Assembly: GCA_028456385.1 (NCBI GenBank)
Contig: JALNQF010000192.1
Coordinates: forward strand, 1-64,000
Length of the DNA: 64,000 nt
Direction: 5' to 3'
Source of the DNA: Ophiosphaerella korrae
Taxonomy: Eukaryota > Ascomycota > Dothideomycetes > Pleosporales > Phaeosphaeriaceae
In this document: piece after piece, positions 1-12,299 of the stretch
Numbering within the stretch: the first letter of the stretch is position 1
How the letters are laid out: each line of letters begins with the position of its first letter
Translations under genes and position numbers: made by a program
The notes under the pieces: generated by a model
What the model was told of the DNA's origin: nothing
Databases searched by the model: none
Seen by the model: only the letters and a program-made list of their open reading frames with translations

Positions 1-210
1 AAAGTAGAAAGATAGTTAAATGTTAGTAAGTTGTAAACTTACTAACATGTTAGTAAGTTCGCAATGTTAGTAAGTTTACGATGTTAGTAAGTTGCAAACT
101 TACTAACATGTTAGTAAGTTTGTAATGTTAGTAAGTTTGTAATGTTAGTAAGTTGTAAACTTACTAACATTAGTGCGAAAATAAGAGGTATAAGGGATAA
201 CTCCTTTATA
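1..210 (-). repeat. 3' LTR of element B (partial)
   Basis: Partial LTR whose outer end is cut by the window start. It matches 15,405-15,546 in order: AAGTAGAAAG, a TTAGTAAGTT repeat block, then an AAATAAGAG and ATAACTC segment ending TTTATA. It is less RIP-mutated than the right copy, for example TGTTAG here against TATTAG there. Confidence 0.82.
20..171. repeat. LTR minisatellite, TTAGTAAGTT units in both orientations
   Basis: Ten copies of the core: seven forward (TTAGTAAGTT) and three inverted (AACTTACTAA), at about 16-17 bp spacing. Forward and inverted units face each other as hairpins with 3-base loops. The equivalent block has five copies in the right LTR and two in the solo LTR at 47,470. 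Confidence 0.9.
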
Positions 211-212
211 CG

Positions 213-225
213 TCTCTCTCCTTTT
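213..225 (-). other. Polypurine tract of element B
   Basis: TCTCTCTCCTTTT on the plus strand, immediately inside the left LTR. It reads as a purine run upstream of the 3' LTR on the minus strand, as expected for plus-strand DNA priming in reverse transcription. Confidence 0.6.
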
Positions 226-848
226 AAAGAGCGAATTCCTAGAGCTTAAAAAGGGCTCTAATTAACTAATAATACTTATTAGGTAGTAGTAGGAGTAGCT
301 AAGGTTAAGGAGGTTAACTATTTTTAGAGTCGAAATCGTTATTTATAGAGTATAGAGCTAAGGTTTTTACTAATTTTAGTATAAAATTAAGACCTGCGCA
401 ACTTCTATATATAAAACGTGTTAACTATAAACCTTTTTCTACTACTTCTACTCTACGCTAATAAAATTAAACCTAAAAGTGTTTGTATATAGTATAAGAG
501 AAGGTAAAGTTAACACTACTAAGTAACTTAATAGTACTAGATCTCTATATAGGTACCTACTATAGATATAGGCTTTGTAATAGGTAGGTTCGTTAATATA
601 GGGGACCTAGTAAGCCTAATATTTATAAGTATTAGGAGGTAGGTAGCGTAGAGTAGCCCTAGCTAGGAATTTAGTAGCTAGTTATAAATTCTATAATAGT
701 AAACTAGACTTACACGTAACTAGTTATAAGAGAGCGTAGTAGTCGTAGCTATAGTAGTAGAGCTAGCTAAAGTAAACTGTTCCTACTATTTTTACGCTAT
801 AATTTAGCTTTAGCTAGTAGTAAAGTTTTCTAATTGCGCCTTAGAGAG
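226..848. other. 3' non-coding part of element B, no gene recognised
   Basis: AT-rich RIP-mutated interior of B between its polypurine tract and the insertion point of element 1. I recognise no protein motif on either strand. The last 13 bases (about 836-848) begin a roughly 145 bp repeat unit that resumes at 7,878. GAGAG at 844-848 is the left target duplication of element 1. Confidence 0.55.
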
Positions 849-1276
849 TGTTACAAGTGTAACAGAAGAAATCGAGATAGAACTAATTAGTCTCGATCTA
901 GGCGCTAACGAAGCATAGGACAAGCGGGGTAACAACCTCGATTAGGAGACCACACATAACTAGGACACCTAGGCTAATCTATAATCTGTAGACTCTTAGT
1001 ACTAATAGATTATAGATTAAGACAATCTATAATCTACTAGTCTTAGTAACTACAGATTACAGATTACGACGAGTATATAGTTAGTAAGATGCGCATCGTT
1101 AGGATAGTATTAGTAATCCAATCCTTTAACTATAGAACGCTAATACAAGACAGTTGCGAAACATCTTCTATTGTTTATAAGTTATTGTAGATTACTCCCA
1201 AGCTTTTACTATTACCTCGTAATCTACTAACAAACCTTAGGTACTAGGAAGTCGACCCTAGTAACACCCTATTATA
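849..1276 (+). repeat. 5' LTR of element 1
   Basis: 428 bp. It starts TGTTACAAG and ends CCCTATTATA, so the original terminal CA has become TA. It differs from the 3' LTR mainly by C/T and G/A transitions. It contains several AATCTATAATCT-like units in both orientations at about 970-1,070, giving hairpin potential. Confidence 0.93.
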
Positions 1277-1277
1277 C

Positions 1278-4200
1278 CTTACTAATCTAGTTATTGCGAG
1301 AAGCAAAGCGTAAGTAGCGCATAGTCTAGCTAACACGATAGTAGAAAGTTTAACTAAAATAAGTAAAGCCCCTAAGAGTAGTTATAAGTCTAATAGTACC
1401 GCATAGGAAACAATTAAGGACTAAATTAATAATCTAATCTTAGACAAAGAAGACATAAAAATAGTAATTAATACTTTAGAAATATAGAACAAGGAACTAT
1501 AAGATTACGTAAAGTAGAATAAAGTATAGATTAAAGCTATTATTAAAGGTTAGAATTAGATAGAACTAATTACACAACGTCTAGCAATAAGTGCGACAAA
1601 GAAACTACCTAAGATACCTGTCCTTAAGAAGTTTAACAGAACAAGGGAGAAACTAAGACCCTTTATTACCTTAGTACAACTCTAGATAGATGTACAAGCA
1701 CTATACTTCGACACAGAAGAGAAAAAGGTAATATACATTAGGTTGCACCTTAAGGAAGACGCGATAAGATAGTACAAACCTTACTAGACAGACTATACAA
1801 TACACTCTCTAATAACCTAGAAGGATAAAACTAGAGCTATTTTTAGAAGTTACAAATACTTTACTAAACAAATAAGAGTAGTATTTAGGGACACGGACGT
1901 TACTTAACAAGCTAAAGAACAGCTAGAGAAGCTTACATAAAGTCAAAGTGTTCTAAAGTATATATTATAGTTTAAACAACTATCCTAGAATACAGAATAG
2001 AACGAGTTAGCCTTAATGTCACGATTTAAACAAGGACTCAACTCTAAGATTTAATACAAGATAATACATATAGAGAAACTAAGGATACTAGAAGCCCTAA
2101 AGTAATAGGTAATACAAATAAATAACAATCTCTAAGAATAGAAGAAGAATAAGTATAGAGGTTACACTTAAAACTATAACAAGGGAGACCCTATAATCCT
2201 TAACGCTAACAAGGATAAAAAGAGAAAAAAGAGTAAAGACTTTACGTACTTTAACTATAGTAAACTAAGCTACTACGCAAAGAACTATAGATCTAAGTTA
2301 AAGAAGGATATAGTATACTATAAGTATAGGAAACTAAGATACTTTGCAAAAGACTATAAAAGTAAAGACCTAAAGAAAGAAACTTAGTTAAAGACGACTA
2401 AAAAGAGGAAAGAAGCACTATAAGCACAGGCTAAACCTTAGGAGAAGGTAGCTAGGAGTAAAGAAATATAATACGTAATACTCTATTAGACCTTTTGTTA
2501 TAAAGACAACTACTACATATATCTTTCTAGTAAATAGGGAGTAGGATACTTCCTATAATAGAGACAGAGAGTAGCCGCAATAAAAGAAAGAACAAAAGCT
2601 TAGCTAGAAGAAATAGCCTAAGTAATAGACCTACTAGTAGAAGATCTAGAAAGAGAAGAGCCTCTAGTACTATTAATCTAGGCTAAAGGACTAGCACTAG
2701 ATAAAGAGACTACTACAACTACCTCTAAAGGACTACGAGGGAGTAAGAAATAAGTTAGTATAAGAGATATAGAGTATACCTAGCTAATAATATATAGCTA
2801 TAATAGCTGTACAACTATAGATATAGAGGAACAAGATAAAGAATAGAAGTTTGTTTAGAAATACTTACTAGTTATAAGTATAGAGGAAGCGTACAAAGAC
2901 TAGAAAGAACGTAATCCTAAAGAAATAAAGTTTATACTATTTTAAGAATAGATAAAGCAATATATAGTTATAGTAGGAAGAATACCTATATAAAAAGAAT
3001 AGTAATACCTTACAAGAGAGACGCGATAGATTAACAAAGCCTATATACTAAGAATACTAGTAGTGTACTATATCCTAATAACAGATACACCTAGTAGAAG
3101 CAAATACTAGGAAGGGGATAACAAAATAATAGACCTAAAACATCTAGCACACTTTAAAGCATTATAGATATTATACCTAGACAAGAATTATACTATACAC
3201 AGAAACCCTAAAGTAAATAACAACGTATAGCCTATAAAGAGAAGAGGCTATAACTATACAAGAGTAATTATAGTAGAAAACATCTAAGGATAAGAAATAA
3301 CCCTAGAAGATAGATATATAGTAGTAAGACCTAGCCTAAAATTATCTAAGAAATGCGTCTAAGGAGGACTATAGTATAAATACATGTACGACGAGTGTCT
3401 AAAACACAAAGAACATAAACTTAAAGTAGGCCTATAGCCCTAGAAAGATAGATAATTTATAAAGCTACCTAAGCAAGAAAAACTAGAAGGTATAAGAGGC
3501 CTATATATTACAAAAACAAGTACATACTAAGGAAAGAAAGTACAATTAATAATTAATAGTAGAGCTACAAAAAACTTTATATTAAAGAAGTTTATAGAAA
3601 TATAAGGAATAAAGTATACAACAAAGAAATACTCTTAACAACTAAGTATAATTAAAGGAAAACTATTTTAGGAACTAATACAGTTTGAGACAGCACCTTT
3701 AACACTAAAGTTAGAAAGACTAGAAATTAAGAATATAGTTATAGACATAACGACAATTAATAACAAACAAGATATAATATTAGGTATACTATAGTTATAG
3801 ATAACTAACTTATACATTAATTAGAAGACAGGGAAGATTAACTACTATAGAACAGACACGTTAAAGGCCTACAAGAACACCTACAAGGGAGAATTCCTAG
3901 AAGAATATAAGAAATAAGAAGAACAGCTTATAGAACCTAAAGATTACCTTCTAGAATATTAACTATAGGACTTAGCAATAGAAATAGAAGAAGGAAAAGA
4001 CGTAAGATAGAGCCTAGTCTACTAGAAAATAGAAGAAGAATTAAAGATTAAACGAGCATTCATTTAAAACGCAATAAAAAAGGGATAGATAAGAGAATCT
4101 AAATCCTTAGTAGCTTATAGACTTATCTTTATAGACAAGAAAAGAACAAGTAATAAAAGACCTTATATAGACTTTAGAAAGACTAACGTAGTTATAAATA

Positions 4201-6764
4201 AGAACTAATACCCCTTACTAAAGATAGACGTAATACAAGATAAACTATAGAAAGCAACGATCTTTACAAAGTTAGACATCTAGAACGCCTACTACTAAAT
4301 TAGAATTAAAGAAGGCGATAAATAGAAAATAGTATTTAGAACACAATAGAGATTATATAAATATTTAGTTATGCTATTTAGCTTAATAAATGCACTAGTA
4401 GTATTCTAAGAAAGGATTAATATAGTACTAAGAGAGTACTTAGATATATTTATATTTATATACTTAGACGACATCCTTATATTCTTAGAAATAGAGGAAG
4501 AACACGTACAATATATACACAAAGTACTAGAAAAACTAGTAGAAGCTAAAATATTTCTTAAGATAAGAAAATGCAAGTTCTACACAAAGGAAATAGATTT
4601 CCTAGGGTTTATTATAGAACTAGGAAAAATTAAGATTAATCTAGAAAAGATTAAGTTAATTAACAAATAGCTAACACTAAGAAACCTAAAAGAGGTATAA
4701 CAATTTTATAGACTAGCTAACTTTTATAGAAAGTTAATAGTAGAATAGTTTAAAGATATAGAACTAATAACAAGACTTATAAAAAAAGACACGCCGTTTA
4801 AATAGATATAGAAATGCGACGAGGTATTTAAGAAGATTAAGAAGAAGTTTATAGAAAACCTAGTTATTAGAATATATAACCTAGACCTACTAGCAATAGT
4901 AAAGACAGACGTATCTAACTTAGTCTATAGAATAGCACTAATATAAGAAGACCTAGAGACTAAAAAAGAATACTTAGTCGAATACTTCTCTAAGAAAATA
5001 AAGATAGTAGAACTTAACTACCTAATCTATAACAAAGAAATACTAGTAATCTACAAAGTATTTAAGTAATAGAGAGTATACCTACAAGGAGTAAAATATA
5101 AGACAAAGGTCTATATAGACTACAAGAACCTTATAGGATTTATAACAAATAAAGAATTATTATAACGCTATACAAGATAGTAGGAATACTTATTAACGTT
5201 TAACATAGAAATTATATATATAAAAGGGAAAGACAATTAGCTTATAGACGCTCTTAGTAGAAGACTAGACTTACAAGAAGAAGTAAGCGCTACTAGTATA
5301 GTTTTAGTTAAGAATAAAGAAGGACACTTAGTCCTAAATATATATAAAATAGCTACAATACTTAAAAGGAAGAGTAGTAGGCTAGATAAATAGATTTAGA
5401 AAACAACGAAAGGAGTATTTAGAGAAATAGAAAAACTAGAAATCTAAGAAGGATCTGTACAAGCCTATAGAAGAATATATATCCTAAAGAAGATCTAGAG
5501 AGAATTTATACAACAATTCTATAAATTACTAGTACATAGTTACTAAGGTATTAAGAAAATATTAGATAGACTACTACAAGATTACTACATTCTAAAAGCA
5601 AGATAATTAGTAATAGAGGTACTATAAAACTATATAGAATATTAAAAGAATAAATACAATAGACATACACTATATAGAATGTTACAACTAGTAGAAGTAC
5701 TAAAACAACTATAAAGAGTTATTACAATAGACTTTATTATAAAGTTACTAAAGTCTAAAAACCTAATATTAGGGGTTAAGTATAATAGAATCTTAACAAT
5801 AGTAGATAAGCTTACAAAGTACACATACTTTAGACTACACAAAGAAAAAAGTAGGATAGAAGCTACTATATACTAGGTTCTAGGAACTGTAATTAGTTAA
5901 TATAGACTACTAGATAAGATTGTTATAGATAGAGACGTACAATTTATATCAAAACTATAGGGAATAATAATAGTATAATTAGGAATATAACACGTAATGT
6001 CTATAGTATATTACTTACAAATAGATAGATAGTTAGAACGAATAAATTAGATAGTAGAACAATACCTAAGATACTACCTTAACTACAACTAGAATAATTA
6101 GGTATAGTTACTACTTATAGCACAGTTAGTATACAACAGCGCAAAAAATATAGTAATAGGAGTATTACCTTTCTTTGCAAACTATAGATTTGAACTAAAT
6201 ATATACTAGACACTAAGAAATTAGATATCTTAGTCCCTAAGAGGAGAAAACTTCGCTAATAGACTTAAGGATATACATAATTAATTAAGATAAGATGTAG
6301 AGTTCTTACATAATTAGATAGTAAAGTATTATAACAAGAAGTATAAATAAGGACCCTAATTTAGAAAGGGAGAAAAAGTATAGTTAGTATAGAAGAACAT
6401 TAAAAGTAAGCGACTAAACTTAAAACTAGACTACGTTAAGATAGGACTATACAAAATTAAGAAGAAAGTTACACTAGTTATATTTAAACTAAAGCTACTA
6501 AACAAGATAAGGATATACCTAACATTCTACGTAGCTCTACTAGAATAAGCACTATAGAACGCAGAACTACTAGTGTATAAAATAGATATGTATAGAGAAT
6601 AAGAAGAATAAGAAGTTAAGAAAATCCTATAGCACTAGTTCTAAAATAGAAGAAACTACTACTTAGTAGAATAGATAGGTATAGACGAAAAAGGATAACT
6701 ATAGGAAGAAATATAGGAACTAGAGGATAACCTTAATTACCTTAAGAAACTAGAGGAGTTCTAA
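1278..6764 (+). pseudogene. Gag-Pol polyprotein of element 1, RIP-inactivated
   Basis: A single frame stays aligned from just after the 5' LTR to about 6,764, interrupted only by TAG and TAA at former Gln or Trp positions. In order: gag (about 1,430-2,230); two zinc knuckles (about 2,245-2,360) whose Cys codons are now Tyr; protease, where Asp-Ser-Gly-Ala reads Asn-Ser-Arg-Ala (3,555-3,566); RT with FTKLDIQNAYYQIRI near 4,265 and an intact YLDD at 4,461-4,472; RNase H (about 4,890-5,240); integrase with a His motif near 5,535 and an Asp motif near 5,930; a GPY/F-like region (about 6,370-6,560); and a chromodomain (about 6,600-6,760). The start codon is not clear because reading is open back to the LTR edge. 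Gag and pol share one frame with no visible frameshift site. It cannot make protein in this form. Confidence 0.88.
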
Positions 6765-6799
6765 AGTTAAAACCCTCTAGAACGCCTAGTAGCGAACTA

Positions 6800-7440
6800 A
6801 GAGAACTGATATTACTAATAACAGATAGAGAGACAATAGAGACGTCTAGCACAGGACTTACTATAGCAACACTAAACGCCTTATCTAAGTCTAGCTTAGC
6901 TTCTAGAGCTACTAACTACTTAGCTAATTTCTTATTATTTAAGGCCTTTATCTTACGAAGACGAGAGAGACGAGCTTAATTCTCTACTAGCTTACTCTAC
7001 GCAAGCTCCTAGATACGCTTATACTTAGCTTTAGCTTCTGCGATTTAAGATAGTAATTTCTCTTAAGTCTAGTTAATAGCTTTCTCTATTATTATTAAGC
7101 CTAGACGTAAGAATAAGTGTAATAAACTTATACTTAGAAAGAGAAACACTAGATACGTTATAAGAACTACGTATATTTGCACGAATACACGCTTTATAAG
7201 CCCTACTATCGTTCGCAGAAATAATATAAGGAAGAGACTTAGGGTTTAACTTAGGAGAAGTATAACAAGAGTAAGGAAATATTTTAACACTGTTACACAA
7301 CACGTAATTAGCAAGGAGGTAGTAACAACGTATAGATAAAATAGTTATAAAGGAGGATAAAGAACTCTACATTAACGAAGAAACTAGACTAATAACTCTA
7401 GCTCTAGGACGGGCAAACTAGGACCTACCTAGGAGAGAAG
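6800..7440 (-). pseudogene. Antisense reading frame in 3' region of element 1
   Basis: The minus strand between the 3' LTR and the end of pol has coding-like stretches. One runs about 7,443-7,073 and includes a clean 76-codon piece (7,303-7,073). A second, in another frame at about 7,100-6,800, is Lys/Glu/Gln/Leu-rich and coiled-coil-like, ending in a Val/Ser/Ile-rich tail. Corresponding peptides recur at the same place in elements D (24,105-24,308 and 39,840-39,960) and E (about 20,900-21,540). Function is unknown. Antisense frames in the 3' part of Gypsy elements are known from plants; whether this one is expressed cannot be judged here. Confidence 0.45.
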
Positions 7441-7444
7441 ATAG
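7431..7444 (+). other. Polypurine tract of element 1
   Basis: AGGAGAGAAGATAG lies directly against the 3' LTR. It is conserved in position in element 2 (31,331-31,344) and, on the other strand, in D and E. Confidence 0.75.
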
Positions 7445-7872
7445 TATTATAGGTGTAATAGAAGAAATCGAGATAGAACTAATTAGTCCCAATCTAGGCG
7501 CTAACAAAGCATAGGACGAGCGGAGTAACAACTTTAATTAAGAGACTACACATAACTAGGACACCTAGGCTAATCTATAATCTATAGACTCTTAGCACTA
7601 ATAGATTATAGATTAAGACAATCTATAATCTGCTAGTCTTAGCAACTACAGATTATAGATTACGACGAGTATATAGTTAGTAAGATGCGCATTGTTAGGA
7701 TAGTATTAGTAATCTAATCCTTTAACTATAGAACGCTAATACAAGATAGTTGCAAAACATCTTCTATTGTTTATAAGTTATTGTAGATTACCCCTAAGCT
7801 TTTACTATTACCTTGTAATCTACTAACAAACTTTAGGCACTAGGAAGTCGACCCTAGTAACACCCTATTATA
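7445..7872 (+). repeat. 3' LTR of element 1
   Basis: 428 bp, aligned end to end with 849-1,276. The first dinucleotide is TA instead of TG, consistent with a G-to-A RIP change. It is followed by the GAGAG duplication. Confidence 0.93.
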
Positions 7873-7877
7873 GAGAG

Positions 7878-10800
7878 CCTTTTTTTTACGCCTACTAATA
7901 GCTAGAGTACTTTACTAGGTTACGTCTTCGTTAGGCTCTATTTTAGGCATGTAGTTAGTGTTTTAGGCTTCTCTAGGTAGTTCTAGTAAAGGTTAAAGGT
8001 AGCGATTACGCCTTAGAGGGGGCTTTTTTTGTACCTATTAGTAGGTTAAGATACCCTAATAGGTTACGTCTTTATTAAGGCTCTATTTTTTAGGTATACG
8101 TAGAGTTAGTAGTTTAGCTTTCTCTAGGTAGTTCTAGTAAAAGTTAAAGGCAGCTTCGTGTTTTATAAATTCTTTTACTAGCTCCTATATAGGTTTATTA
8201 TAGCTAGTCTAGTATACTAGGTAGTACTATCTTATATATTTTCTGCGCTCTTTAAAGCGTACGTCTAAGATAGCTTCTACTAGGTATTTTTTATATACGC
8301 TACTAGTTTCTTTATTAGTAATAATAATAGGGATTAGCTATAGTAGGTCTTAATCTAGTAAAGGCTTTTAATCCCTAGGGCGCAAGAGTTTTAGAGAGAA
8401 GACTAAGAATACGCCTTTACTTAGTATCTCTTAGGGTAGTACTAGCTTATATACTCTACTATTGTAGATAACTCTCTTAATAGAGTATAGGCCTACCTAT
8501 TAGTAGTCTAATTTTAGAGTTAGCTAAGTAGTTCTCTAATTAGCTATACTAATATAGGCTTAGTTACTAACTTTATATACTAGTCTACTTTAGTAAGAGG
8601 TATTAGCTTAGGCTACTTACTCTTATTATACCTAGAGTATTTTTTCCTTTAAGTAGGCTACTAGGTTACTATAGGCGTTAAGTAGCTTGTTAGCTTGTAT
8701 ACGTTAGTTGTATTAGGCTAGGTTTAGTTAATCTTTATTGTTTTCGCTAAGGTATATACTACTATAGAGGTAATACCCTAGATCTACAAGAAATAAGGTT
8801 ATCCTAATAGATATATTAATAGTATTATTTGCCTAGAACTTAGCTATATATTACTAGGCTACTTAGTTATCTTATACGTAGTTAACGTATTACCTTAGAA
8901 AGATCTCTAGGGCTTAATTTACTTACTTAGTTTAGCTATTAGTTTCTAGGTAGTACGTAGTTAAGAGCTTTTACGTAATATAGAGGCGTTTATATATATA
9001 GCGCTAAAATTAGCTAATAAAAGTTATCTCTCTATTAGATATAATATTTATTAAGACTCTATAAAGCTTAAAAATAGATATAAAATATTAGGTAGCTTCT
9101 TTAGGTTTTAGAGACTTATAAGGGAAGAAATAGTGTCTTTTTATAAGATAGTAGTAAATTACTAAGATATATTTATAAATCTAGCTACTATTTTTACTAG
9201 TTAGTAAGGCTTAGATATAGTTTACTAAGATATTAGTCTAGGGTGCGTAGAGAATTAGTATAAGTTAGAGGTAACTAAGTTTACTATCTTGTAAGTTCTT
9301 TATATAGTAGTAGATTAGGTATATATTATAAAATTACTTAATAGCTTAAGGTATCTTAAGCTAATAATAGTACTTATATATTAGATATAGCGTACTATAA
9401 AGTCCTTTATAGCTTACTAACTAATAGTTATAGTATAAATTAAAGATTTAGTAGCGTAGATAGGTGTTTAAAGGGATGTATAGACGCGTTTTATTAACCT
9501 AGAGGCGCCTTTCTTTCTCTAATCTAGTAGAGCTAATATTAGTATATAAGAAGTAGTATTCTACTTTATAGAAGGCTTTTATTAGTTTTTATTATATACT
9601 ATCTATAGTAGTAAATATAGCTTAGGCTACGTAGTCTTCTAAGTACGCTATATCTAGTAATTCTTCTATTAGGCGTAGGTTAACAATATATAGTAAGAGT
9701 TCTAGGTCTAGTTCTCTATTATAGGGTAGTAGAAAATCCTCTAGTAGGTTTACTAATTTAGGTTTTATTCCTATAATATAGTAAAGGTAGGCGTATACTA
9801 TAGTAGCTTATTCTAGCGTAAATCTATCTAGCTTTTATAGGTTTGCGAGGCTTAGAGCGTAAATTACTATATCTAGTATAGGTTTTACACTTAGGGCTAG
9901 GACTTAAGGGCTTAAGATAATTTAGTTAGCTCCTAATACTTGTAGATTAGAATCGTCTATAAAGTAATCCTATAGTTAGTAGCTTAGGGCGTCTATAACC
10001 TTGTTTGTATTGCTAAGTACGTATTTAATATAGAAATTAAATTAGAATAGGAATAATAACTAGTAGGCCTAGTAGTAATTAAGCTTTTTAGTTATTATAA
10101 AGGTTTCTAAATTATAGTAGTCTATTATAATATAGATTATATATAGACTACCTATAAGCTCTAGTTCTTATTCTTTAAATACTTAGATTATAGCTATAAG
10201 TTCTAGGTCGTTGATATTATAATTATATTCTACTAGGGTGTATTTTTTTAAAAAGAAGCTAACTAGCTATTAAATTCTATCTTAGTTTAGTTAGCTTATT
10301 ACTCTACTTAAGGCCTACCTAAAGGCGTTAGTTTAGATATAGATTAGTTTTAAGGGGTTAAAGTAAAGTAAGACTACACCTAGCTAAAAAGTAGCTTTTA
10401 GTTTATTAAAAGTATCTATATATTCTTAGGTAATTATAAAGGGCTAGTACTAGGTCTTTTAAAGGAGTAGCCTATCTCCTTTAGTAGGTTTAGTAATAAC
10501 CTTAGACTTAATTAACTTAGTAAGTAGTAGGGTAAAGCTTAAGTAATCTTTAATAAAGCGCTAGAGAAATCTAGTATAGCCTAGAAAGGCTAGGACTTCT
10601 TTAGTAGTCTTTAGTATTTCCTACTCCTAGATAGCTTTAACTTTAGAGAGATCTATTATAATTCTTTTATTAGAGATAATTATACCTAAAAACTTAACTA
10701 AAGTAGTATAGAGGCTAGATTTTTTAGAGTCTACGTAGAAGCCTTACTCTTTTAGTTGTGTAAGTACTTTATAAACGTACTAGATATAGTCTATTTTATT

Positions 10801-12100
10801 ATTAGAGTATATTAAGACGTTATCTATATATATAGTGTAGAAGTTATCTAAATATTCTAGTAGAGCTAAGTTAATAGAGCGCTAGAAGGTAGCTAGTGCG
10901 TTAGTAAGGCTAAAAGGTACTACCTTATAGGTATATATACTAAAGTAGGTAATAAATATAGTTAGCTATTCTAAATTTAAGGCAATACGTAAGTAGTAAA
11001 AGGCGTGTATTACGTTAAATTTAGAGAAAATCTTTACCTTGTTTAGGTAGGCTAGTATTTCCCTAAAGAATAGAATAGGGTACTAGTCTTTAATAGTAGA
11101 TTTATTTAGCTCGTAGTAGTTTATGTAGACTCGTAAGCTACTATCTAGTTTAGCTATAATTAGTAAGTTATTCCTAGCTAGGGAGCTATATTTACTAATA
11201 AAGCCCTTACCTTCTATTTTATAGATATATTTCTAGATTACTTTGTCTTATTTTCTAGTAAAAAGGTAAAGTTTAGTGTCTAGGATTTTTACGCTAGGTT
11301 TAAAGGTAATTTCTAGGTTATATAGCTTATAAAGAAAAAGTTCTTTAGTAGCTTTCTTATTAAAATAAGGTATTAGGTTTTAATATAGTTAGAGTAGTTC
11401 TATAGACAAGATATTTTTAAGCTCTACTATAAGTAGTAGTTTGTAAAATTACGCGTAATCTACTTTCCTAGCTACCTTATAGTAGTATACTAGTAGTAGT
11501 ATTCTATCTAAAGTAAGTACTATAAGCGTATATCTACTTCTTCTAGTAAAGGCCTTAATTATACAATAACTAATAGTTTAAATATCTATTAACGAGTTCT
11601 ATTTACACTTATTAGGGTACCTACTTAGAGGCCCTATAAGAGTAGATAATAGTTTAAGCGCTAGCTTTGTTAAGGCTATAGTAGAGTAATATCTAGGTAC
11701 GCTATAGTATACTACTAAGGGGATTTCGTTAGTTATCTAGTAGTACTATTAGTAGTAAGTATTAATAAATAATAATATTCTATAGTAGTAGTTAAGTTTA
11801 ATAGTATAGGCTTTACGCTATAAAAATCCTAAAATAAAGTTAAATTAGCTTACGTTTTTAATACTATAGGTAGAGGTCTATTTAATATATATACTTACTT
11901 GTAGGTAGAACTTAACCTAATATATAATAAACTTAGATAGAGAACTATTATATCCTTTATAGATAATAGGTTAAAGTAGCTAGATAGTTTATAATTTTAT
12001 AGTCTTCTAGGCAAATTTTTATTAAATAAAGTTTATATTAGCTCTATTATTAGCTAAGGTTCTAGCTATATAAAGTACTATAAGGTCTTTGCCTAGGAAG
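7878..12100 (-). pseudogene. Pol region of element B (protease, RT, RNase H, integrase)
   Basis: Minus-strand Gypsy pol. The protease remnant reads Asn-Arg-Ala-Asn before an Ile-Asn-Phe-Ile stretch near 12,040, where an Asp-Ser-Gly-Ala-type site is expected. RT shows LRVYI-[DN]-Y-x-ELNKSTIK near 11,130 and a YIDD-type motif, with the second Asp now Asn, near 10,820. RNase H and integrase occupy about 10,300-8,300. The frame is full of TAG and TAA at former Gln or Trp codons. The carboxy-terminal part contains a roughly 145 bp tandem duplication (from 8,009). Element 1 interrupts the downstream end. Confidence 0.75.
8009..8154 (-). repeat. Tandem duplication (about 145 bp) in the 3' end of element B pol
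   Basis: This unit starts CGCCTTAGAGG and contains TAGGTTACGTCTT and CTCTAGGTAGTTCTAGTAAA. The preceding unit (13 bases at 836-848 plus 7,878-8,008 once element 1 is removed) has the same landmarks in the same order. Element 1 therefore landed at the edge of the first unit. Confidence 0.75.
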
Positions 12101-12299
12101 CTAGTAAATAAGAATTAGTTTAGCTTAGCTTCTATTAGATTAGTTAGTAGTTTCTTGTACTAGACTATCTATATTCTGTAGGTAAGTATATAGGATATAG
12201 CTATACTAGGGGTTATACTTTAGTAGTTAATTACGCTCTTCTAGTTTGTGTAATCCCTAGGTTAAGGCTTTAGGCCTAAGGAACGTCGTTTTCTAAATC

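Larger units (their letters stand above)
849..7872 (+). mobile_element. Complete Gypsy chromovirus, element 1 (family A)
   Basis: Full-length 7,024 bp element with two LTRs of identical length (428 bp) and a perfect 5 bp target duplication GAGAG (844-848 and 7,873-7,877). One continuous gag-pol frame runs between the LTRs, followed by a roughly 0.65 kb 3' region with an antisense reading frame and a polypurine tract. Domain order (gag, zinc knuckles, protease, RT, RNase H, integrase, chromodomain) is that of a Gypsy chromovirus. Of the family A copies here it is the least mutated: many CAA codons and some CAG codons survive, although most Gln codons are now TAG or TAA. It is inserted in element B. 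Confidence 0.93.

Noticed and set aside
20..171. CRISPR array
   Set aside because: The spacers are only a few bases long and nearly identical, the units occur in both orientations, and the block lies inside an LTR of a eukaryotic element.
5642..5842. Minus-strand 66-residue frame
   Set aside because: Lies opposite the integrase of element 1, which is coherent on the plus strand.
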